This document shows, in pieces, positions 5,432-10,379 of a DNA stretch of 10,379 nucleotides. The DNA comes from Campylobacterales bacterium (GTDB lineage Bacteria > Campylobacterota > Campylobacteria > Campylobacterales > Sulfurovaceae). The stretch is from positions 1 through 10,379 of the forward strand of contig JAFGWQ010000137.1 of the NCBI GenBank assembly GCA_016937075.1, given 5' to 3'. Under the pieces are notes generated by a model. That model was given only the letters and a program-made list of their open reading frames with translations, did no database searches and was not told the origin of the DNA. Numbering within the stretch: the stretch's first letter is position 1; each line of letters opens with the position of its first letter. The translations under genes were made by a program, and so were the position numbers.

Positions 5432-6405
5432 CCGCCTGTTTGATAAAATGCGCGTTTGGATTGTTCTCTTGAGTCAAGCTCTTCTTCACTCCAGCGATTT
5501 TCTTTTGGTTTATCTCTAAGTACTTGAGCCAAAATACTTGATGCTTTGTTTATATCTTTTTCTTTAACTGCTTGTGCGATACTCATTGCCTCATCAAAAT
5601 ACAAGCATGGTATTAAATGCCCTTCGGCTGTAAGTCGGATACGATTACAATTTTCACAAAAATCGTGTTTATGTGGGTCTATAAGGCCAAACTCATATCC
5701 ATTCTCTTCTATACGATAATTAAACGATGGGCTAGCACCCTCTCTACCCAGAGCATGTATGGTGTATCTCTCTTTTATCTTGACTAAGATCTCTCTGCCA
5801 TGCATACCTTCTATTGTATTATTGGCATGTGTATTTTCCATATATTCTATAAAACGAATTTTTATCTGTTTTTCTCGTGCATATTCTAAAATATCTAAAA
5901 TCTCATTTTCATTAATGCCCTTTAGCGGAACCATATTTAATTTTACATTCAGTCCGATTTCAAGAGCTTCTTCTATCCCTGCTAGTACCCTATAAAGCAC
6001 ATCTTTGCCGGCTATTTTGGCAGCAATATCCGGTTTAAGACTATCAAGAGAGATATTTAATCTTTTCAAACCGGCGATTTTTAGTTTATGGGCAGCTTCA
6101 GCAAGCAAAAAACCGTTCGTTGTGATAGCAAGATCAATATCTGGTTTATAATCGTGTATCATTGCTATAAATTTGTCTAGATCTTCGCGAAGCAATGGTT
6201 CGCCGCCGGTTAGACGAATTTTATCTACCCCTTCATCTATCACTACTTTGATAAATAAAAATAATTCTTCAAAACTAAGCAGATTTTCTTGAGGCACCCA
6301 TGAAAATGGTTTTTCGGGCATACAATATTGACATCTAAAATTACACCGCTCAGTAACAGAAACCCTAAGGTAATTAACGCGTCTTCCTTGTCCGTCTATC
6401 AACAC
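5428..6405 (-). CDS. moaA: GTP 3',8-cyclase MoaA (radical SAM)
   Basis: MoaA catalyses the first step of molybdenum cofactor synthesis, converting GTP to 3',8-cyclo-7,8-dihydro-GTP (MoaC then completes the pterin). The 325-residue protein has the N-terminal radical SAM cluster C21-x3-C25-x2-C28 (CNFRCQYC), LTGGEP (65-70), the C-terminal cluster C250-x2-C253 and C267 ([19 protein letters not shown]), and the C-terminal Gly-Gly (324-325) needed for catalysis. The start is [23 protein letters not shown] immediately after it matches the normal MoaA N-terminus. The AGGA site lies 10 bases upstream, rather far. An adjacent TTG codon is an alternative start. moaA leads a moaA-queE(-queD) transcript joining molybdopterin and queuosine enzymes, an arrangement I recall from Campylobacter jejuni. 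Confidence 0.96.
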   Translation of the reverse strand: MLIDGQGRRVNYLRVSVTERCNFRCQYCMPEKPFSWVPQENLLSFEELFLFIKVVIDEGVDKIRLTGGEPLLREDLDKFIAMIHDYKPDIDLAITTNGFLLAEAAHKLKIAGLKRLNISLDSLKPDIAAKIAGKDVLYRVLAGIEEALEIGLNVKLNMVPLKGINENEILDILEYAREKQIKIRFIEYMENTHANNTIEGMHGREILVKIKERYTIHALGREGASPSFNYRIEENGYEFGLIDPHKHDFCENCNRIRLTAEGHLIPCLYFDEAMSIAQAVKEKDINKASSILAQVLRDKPKENRWSEEELDSREQSKRAFYQTGG

Positions 6406-6514
6406 TTTTTTATTATCCTATAATTAAATTGTCTAAGAGTAGCTAAATGTTGATAAAAATGCGATAAGAGGATAAAGAAAAGATTATTTTTTTAGATTAT
6501 TAGTTTTACAATGG

Positions 6515-6544
6515 TGTTATTCCGCTTTATATTGCGGAATAACA
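6515..6544. terminator. strong stem-loop between petC and moaA
   Basis: TGTTATTCCGC (6515-6525) pairs perfectly with GCGGAATAACA (6534-6544), an 11-bp stem with an 8-base loop, 35 bases after the petC stop. A T-rich tract (GAAGTTTTATACTTT) follows on the plus strand. On the minus strand, the direction of petC, the next bases are mixed and then contain an A-run, so it is an imperfect intrinsic terminator there. It probably ends or stabilises the pet mRNA. The rest of the 174-bp gap (6406-6579) shows no gene, and no clear minus-strand promoter for moaA is evident. Confidence 0.6.
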
Positions 6545-6579
6545 GAAGTTTTATACTTTACAAAATCAACTATAATTGA

Positions 6580-7533
6580 TTAATGTAAGTCTTTCCAATG
6601 ATGTTTTTTCCACAAATACGCAAGTACTGTGAAAATAACAAAGAACAAAATCACCCATGGCCCGATAGCATGTCTAGCTTCTTTGCTAGGATCGCCGGTC
6701 TCTTCAAGATATGCTTTAACTTGCTCATAACCCTCTTTGGTTAGTCCAACTCTTGGCATAGAGGTACCAGGAAGCTGTGTTTGAGGATTTTCTATAAAAG
6801 TTTCCATGAAGTGTTCACTTCTAGCTCTGATCATGATAGATAAATCAGGCGGCAATTTACCCATGTATTTTTCTACCAACGCTTGCTCATCAAGAACTTT
6901 CAATTTATGAGCTAATGCCTCTTTTTCTGTTTTGAACTTAGGAGTTTCGCCTAGTTGAGTAAGGTTGCCATATCTATTCGCATGACATCTGCCGCAAGCC
7001 TCTTCATAAGCTGCTTGTGGAGTCATTTTGCCGACTTTTTTAGCTTTGATATATGCTACAACATCAGCTATTTGCTGAGGAGTAGTTACCATTGCTTGCA
7101 CAGCGCCCATTGGATGCATCATAGTAACTGCATATTTATGGTCCACATTTGATGCCATTGCAGGATCTTTAATAAGTGCAATGAGATATTTTTTGTCATA
7201 CAAACTACCGGCATGATCTAAAACAGGAGGAATAACACCGCCCATATTGATACCTGCACCATTATGGCACCCCATACATGTGCCAAATAGTGCTTCACCG
7301 GCTGCTGCATTGCCAGGAAGTTTAGCTATTTGATTAACTTCTCCCCAGAATGCTTTTTTAGCAGCTGCTTTTTCTGTTGTAGCTTCAGCGATATCTGCAG
7401 CTCCATCGTATACAAAATTATGTCCTTCGACATGTTTATGCATTTGAGAGTGAGCAAAAGGCTCTACACCCCAATATGTAATTAGAGACAAGATAACAAC
7501 AACGGCTAATATTTTAAACTCTTTCATTATCAT
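6580..7533 (-). CDS. petC: diheme cytochrome c subunit of the bc1 complex (PetC)
   Basis: This subunit takes electrons from the Rieske protein and passes them to soluble or lipid-anchored cytochromes. The 317-residue protein has an N-terminal membrane segment (about 7-22), two heme sites CMGCH (86-90) and CGRCH (180-184), methionines suited as axial ligands near each domain end (M138/M139 or M142; M259 in GTSMPRVG), and a C-terminal anchor (about 290-308, then KKHHWKDLH). Two heme domains in place of classical cytochrome c1 is the known type in Campylobacterota. The start is ATG at 7531-7533 or, with better spacing to the GGGGGA site, the ATG two codons later (7525-7527). The ribosome-binding site overlaps the petB stop, indicating translational coupling within petABC. 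Confidence 0.93.
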   Translation of the reverse strand: MIMKEFKILAVVVILSLITYWGVEPFAHSQMHKHVEGHNFVYDGAADIAEATTEKAAAKKAFWGEVNQIAKLPGNAAAGEALFGTCMGCHNGAGINMGGVIPPVLDHAGSLYDKKYLIALIKDPAMASNVDHKYAVTMMHPMGAVQAMVTTPQQIADVVAYIKAKKVGKMTPQAAYEEACGRCHANRYGNLTQLGETPKFKTEKEALAHKLKVLDEQALVEKYMGKLPPDLSIMIRARSEHFMETFIENPQTQLPGTSMPRVGLTKEGYEQVKAYLEETGDPSKEARHAIGPWVILFFVIFTVLAYLWKKHHWKDLH

Positions 7534-7539
7534 TCCCCC

Positions 7540-8781
7540 TTACGCTTTCTTCTCAAATTTGGTAATAAACGGAAGAGCTACAAATAGTGCGATGAACACC
7601 AATGCAGCTACCAATCCGATAACTGTCCAAATACCTTCTGGAGGCAATTTACCCATAACAGTAAGTACGATCATATCTACTATCATAACCCAGAACCAAA
7701 CTTTAAATAAACCTCTTTTGTTAGCAGGAGCAACTACTGGACTTTTATCCAAGAATGGGAGCAAAAAGAATGCAACTTGGGCAAATCCAAATGCGATAAG
7801 ACCTAAATCTTTATTGAATGGTCTAAGTATTTCGTATGACCATAGGAAATACCACTCTGGATAGATATGAGCTGGGGTTTTGAGTCCATCTGCAGGGTCA
7901 AAATTCACCGGATCCATCGCAAATTCAAAATGGAAAAATACCAAATAGAAGAAAAGGATAAAGTAAACACCCATTACAAATACATCTTTACTCAAAAATA
8001 CAGGATTAAATGGAATTACTTTTGATTCTTTTTTCTTGCCTTCTTTATAAAGTTTTGCAGCTTCATCAAAATCGATCTCTTTGCCGTGTTGATTATTAAC
8101 GTGCGGGATTCTAAGAGTTGCAAAGTGAAGTACGATCACAGCTATGATTACAAGCGGGAGCAAGAATACATGCAACATGAAAAATCTTGTCAAGAATGCT
8201 TGGCCAGGCACATAATCTCCTCTAAGCCATTCGACAAATCCTGGGAAGTTAGCTACTCCGCCGGCTATAGTAGGTGAAAATCCTTCAAAAAGATTGGTAA
8301 TAACCATACCAGCCCAGTAACTCATTTGACCCCATGGAAGCATATATCCGCTAAATGCCTCTGCTGAGAATAGAACAAACAATAGCATACCGCTTAGCCA
8401 GATCATTTCTCTGCCTCTTTTGTATGAACCATAGTAGATACCTGTAAACATATGAATATATATAACAAGAAATACAACAGAAGCTGCAACACCATGAATA
8501 TGTCTCCATAGCCAACCATAACCAACTTCGTTCATAATAGTATAGTTTACACTATCAAATGCACTATCTACGCTTGGTTGGTAATACATCAAAAGGAAAA
8601 TACCGCTAATAATAAGCAAACCAAAAGTAGCTGCAAGTATCATCCCCATTGCCCACAAGAAGTTAATATCTTTTGGTATCCAATATTCTGTAGAAAGAAC
8701 TTTTTTGACAGTATCCACTGCCATTCTTTCATTTAACCATTTATGCGAAAAGGGCTTCGCTTTTTCATCAAAATGTGCCAT
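7540..8781 (-). CDS. petB: cytochrome b of the bc1 complex (PetB)
   Basis: This is the membrane-embedded quinol-oxidising subunit with two b hemes, in the cytoplasmic membrane. The 413-residue protein is a single-chain cytochrome b (N-terminal b6-like four-helix part plus C-terminal part), with about eight membrane spans. Heme ligands are H96 and H110 in helix B and H204 and H219 in helix D: 13 residues lie between the first pair and 14 between the second, the second being the b6-type spacing. The Qo-site motif PEWY is at 308-311 (IYPEWYFLWSYEILR). A hydrophilic loop rich in Lys/Glu (about 230-258) separates the two halves. The ATG is preceded by GGAGAG, 9 bases after the petA stop. It is the middle gene of petABC. 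Confidence 0.97.
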   Translation of the reverse strand: MAHFDEKAKPFSHKWLNERMAVDTVKKVLSTEYWIPKDINFLWAMGMILAATFGLLIISGIFLLMYYQPSVDSAFDSVNYTIMNEVGYGWLWRHIHGVAASVVFLVIYIHMFTGIYYGSYKRGREMIWLSGMLLFVLFSAEAFSGYMLPWGQMSYWAGMVITNLFEGFSPTIAGGVANFPGFVEWLRGDYVPGQAFLTRFFMLHVFLLPLVIIAVIVLHFATLRIPHVNNQHGKEIDFDEAAKLYKEGKKKESKVIPFNPVFLSKDVFVMGVYFILFFYLVFFHFEFAMDPVNFDPADGLKTPAHIYPEWYFLWSYEILRPFNKDLGLIAFGFAQVAFFLLPFLDKSPVVAPANKRGLFKVWFWVMIVDMIVLTVMGKLPPEGIWTVIGLVAALVFIALFVALPFITKFEKKA

Positions 8782-8790
8782 TTTCTCTCC

Positions 8791-9297
8791 TTATACTTTC
8801 AATGTCAAGCCAGCGGCTAACATTTTCTCATATTCCGGACCGGTTTCGCCCAAAATTACACTTGTGCCGCTGATTTTAAACGGCGGTATATCTAGAGGTC
8901 TTGGAGGTGGTCCAAAAGTATTGACACCTAGTGAATCAAATTCTCCCCCATGACATGCACATTTAAACTGTTTTTTGTCTGCCACATATGCCGGAATACA
9001 GCCCAAGTGCGTACAAAGACCGACAACCACGAGATATCTTCCACCTGCTACATGGATCTCTCTATCACTTTTTGGTGCATTAGCCGGTTGTTTAAGAATA
9101 AATATAGGCTTGCCTCTCCATTTTTCTGTCACAAGCACATTTTCTTGAGCCGGACTAAGATCTATTGTGGTAAAACCTGCCGATTTTACACTCGGCAACG
9201 GATCCCAAGTTCGCTTAGCTGCATACAATGCACCTAGAGCACCTAGAGCAGCAAAACTACCTAGAGCCATACCCATGAAGTCTCTTCTATTACTCAT
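8791..9297 (-). CDS. petA: Rieske iron-sulfur subunit of the bc1 complex (PetA)
   Basis: This is the 2Fe-2S protein that takes the first electron from quinol at the Qo site. The 168-residue protein begins with a twin-arginine motif (SNRRDFMGMAL, 2-12) and a hydrophobic stretch rich in Ala, Gly and Leu (about 10-27). In Rieske proteins this segment is usually kept as the membrane anchor after Tat export. Cluster ligands and the disulfide are in CTHLGC (95-100: C95, H97, with C100 in the disulfide) and CACHGG (113-118: C113, H116, with C115 in the disulfide). The Pro loop GPPPRPL (129-135) follows. An AAAGGAA site precedes the ATG, and the gene heads the petABC operon. Confidence 0.97.
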   Translation of the reverse strand: MSNRRDFMGMALGSFAALGALGALYAAKRTWDPLPSVKSAGFTTIDLSPAQENVLVTEKWRGKPIFILKQPANAPKSDREIHVAGGRYLVVVGLCTHLGCIPAYVADKKQFKCACHGGEFDSLGVNTFGPPPRPLDIPPFKISGTSVILGETGPEYEKMLAAGLTLKV

Positions 9298-9327
9298 CGT
9301 ATTCCTTTCAAAATAAATTAACTTAAT

Positions 9328-9333
9328 ATTATA
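9328..9333 (-). promoter_or_regulatory. promoter -10 box of petABC
   Basis: TATAAT on the minus strand ends 30 bases before the petA ATG, in an AT-rich 71-bp gap after the PseG-like gene. Upstream lies a T/A-rich run with no clear -35. It predicts a leader of about 24 bases containing AAAGGAA. Confidence 0.6.
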
Positions 9334-9368
9334 AAAAATATGTTATTAAAAAACTATGAAAAAAGGAT

Positions 9369-10202
9369 TTATTTGCTAAAAAAAGTGTCATAAACACTAT
9401 TAATGGGTATAATTGGGTCTATTTGTATCTTTTCTGATAAGTATCTTCTCATCATATTTTGATTAAAATCATCAACTACACTTATATTATAAGTTTTAAA
9501 CAAAATACTTATACATTCTGATAGAGCTGTTTGAGCGACAAAAATCACATTCGCACCGCTTATTCTAGACTCTATGGCACATTGAACGGAAGTAGTGATA
9601 ATATTGCTTGAAGTACGTATCAAATCAGGATATTCTTCAGATTCATGCGATACGTCAAATATACTGGCTAGCTCTTTTTCATAATCTATAAAGAAATAAT
9701 GCCCTAACAGTATCTCCATACTTAAACCGCTAAAGAAATCTTTATGCTTAAGAATGCTTTTTGACGGATCACTATCTCCACCAAAAAACAGTACTCTTTT
9801 TGTTTTTGGTAAAGATTCACTATAAATAGTGTCGACAAAAATCGTATCTTCTTGCCAGGGATAAATGATCTGTTCATTGAAAACAGGTTTTTCGTTACAG
9901 TTCTGAGCCATGCGAAACACTTTGTAATCATTGCAAAAACTCTCAAATTGCCCCGGCAACTCTTCATTTGAATCTATAAGCAATGTATCGCCTCTCTCCA
10001 AGACAAGGTCAATGTCATGGATGGTCTCAATGGTAACTGCCCCTTCGATACCAAGTTCTTTAGCTACAAGCGCGGCTCTAAAATCATTTACAAGAAGTTT
10101 ATACTCAACTTCTCTTCGCTTGGCTTCCTTGAGACATGCAACGCCTCTGCGAACGCTTTCTAATCCTTCTTTATGGCTGGTGTGGGCATAATAATAAAAC
10201 AT
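9369..10202 (-). CDS. PseG-like GT-B-fold protein, function unknown
   Basis: The 277-residue soluble-looking protein has no signal peptide or membrane segment. The middle block KRVLFFGGDSDPSKSIL (135-151) resembles the start of the C-terminal Rossmann-like half of PseG/MurG-type nucleotide-sugar enzymes (as in vtfGGsDp). NIITTSVQCAIESRISGANVIFV (200-222) resembles the loop and helix where these enzymes bind the nucleotide sugar, and VDDF (242-245) falls where their C-terminal helices begin. The N-terminal half has DTLLIDSNEE (72-81), placed like the PseG vvDsY strand. The catalytic GxGHxxR of PseG is not present: residues 5-19 read YAHTSHKEGLESVRR. PseG hydrolyses UDP-sugar in pseudaminic acid synthesis; this protein is at most a divergent relative, and its substrate is unknown. 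Its ATG overlaps the stop of a 41-codon ORF (TAATG), so it is probably translated from a longer mRNA starting outside the window. Confidence 0.85.
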   Translation of the reverse strand: MFYYYAHTSHKEGLESVRRGVACLKEAKRREVEYKLLVNDFRAALVAKELGIEGAVTIETIHDIDLVLERGDTLLIDSNEELPGQFESFCNDYKVFRMAQNCNEKPVFNEQIIYPWQEDTIFVDTIYSESLPKTKRVLFFGGDSDPSKSILKHKDFFSGLSMEILLGHYFFIDYEKELASIFDVSHESEEYPDLIRTSSNIITTSVQCAIESRISGANVIFVAQTALSECISILFKTYNISVVDDFNQNMMRRYLSEKIQIDPIIPINSVYDTFFSK

Positions 10203-10327
10203 TAATTACCGCCTCTGCGGCTCTTTTGTTCCATGTAAGATCTATTAAAAATTGATAATGGCTTCATTGTGCTGTATTTTCCTATTTTAGGTAGGATTCT
10301 ATAATAATTCTGATTAAATACTACCAT
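10202..10327 (-). CDS. 41-aa small protein overlapping both neighbours
   Basis: This is a small ORF, MVVFNQNYYR through SRRGGN, basic and without a signal or membrane segment. Support: AAGG lies just upstream of its ATG, its TAA overlaps the ATG of the PseG-like gene by one base (TAATG), and its start overlaps the stop of the upstream frame (ATGGTAG). The composition looks protein-like (aromatic and basic residues, few odd codons). There is no recognised family. It could instead be a leader peptide coupling translation, or the displaced C-terminus of the upstream gene if a frameshift exists. Confidence 0.5.
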   Translation of the reverse strand: MVVFNQNYYRILPKIGKYSTMKPLSIFNRSYMEQKSRRGGN

Positions 10328-10379
10328 TTGCCTTCAAGCCAAGTATGAAATATAAATTGATAATAACATGTTAAAACAT
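10321..10379 (-). CDS. C-terminal fragment of an unidentified gene
   Basis: The last 18 codons of a minus-strand frame (VLTCYYQFIFHTWLEGKW, then TAG) enter the window from the right. The aromatic-rich ending and the 7-base overlap with the next ORF suggest a real upstream gene in the same transcript. The fragment is too short to identify. Confidence 0.35.
   Translation of the reverse strand, partial: VLTCYYQFIFHTWLEGKW

Noticed and set aside
6419..6424. TATAAT on the plus strand upstream of moaA
   Set aside because: It points into the antisense of moaA, and no plus-strand gene follows.

Overview
The window looks like a chromosomal segment from a sulfur- or hydrogen-oxidising member of the Campylobacterota (Sulfurimonas, Sulfuricurvum or Sulfurovum type). 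The grounds are the AT-rich DNA, the Rieske - single-ORF cytochrome b - diheme cytochrome c operon typical of this phylum, the moaA-queE-queD cluster with a QueE whose cysteine motif is spread out, and promoters with strong (sometimes extended) TATAAT boxes and no clear -35. The genus cannot be fixed from the sequence alone.

Layout, left to right. A 5'-truncated plus-strand gene for a conserved protein of unknown role, probably an alpha/alpha-toroid (six-hairpin) protein, runs off the left edge and converges on rsmE (16S rRNA m3U1498 methyltransferase). rsmE is divergent from moeA (molybdopterin molybdenumtransferase). The two genes share a 72-bp gap in which both extended -10 boxes sit inside one perfect 10-bp inverted repeat. 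Everything from 3.05 kb to the right edge is on the minus strand. Reading with transcription (right to left) it holds: the tail of an unidentified gene, an overlapping 41-codon ORF and a PseG-like GT-B-fold protein, chained by stop/start overlaps; petABC (bc1 complex); moaA-queE-queD; a 73-aa lipoprotein; and a lipoprotein with a c-type cytochrome domain.

How the genes work together. PetABC oxidises quinol and passes electrons to periplasmic cytochromes; the small c-type cytochrome lipoprotein at 3.1-3.5 kb is a candidate partner. MoaA and MoeA act at the first and last steps of molybdenum cofactor synthesis, while QueE and QueD make the 7-deazaguanine precursor of queuosine. The PseG-like gene and the left-edge gene hint at carbohydrate chemistry, but neither is proven.

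The most striking signal is in the two lipoproteins at 3.1-4.0 kb. Their signal peptides, ribosome-binding sites and the exact distance from the -10 box to the start codon match, so they look like duplicates. Their low-complexity segments are arrays of the bacterial N-glycosylation sequon D/E-x-N-x-T. All seven asparagines of the 73-aa protein, and all three in the cytochrome's linker, sit in a perfect sequon although unit sequences and codons vary. This suggests dedicated, repeat-expandable acceptor proteins for a PglB-type oligosaccharyltransferase, one carrying a heme domain and one being little more than a lipid anchor plus glycan sites.
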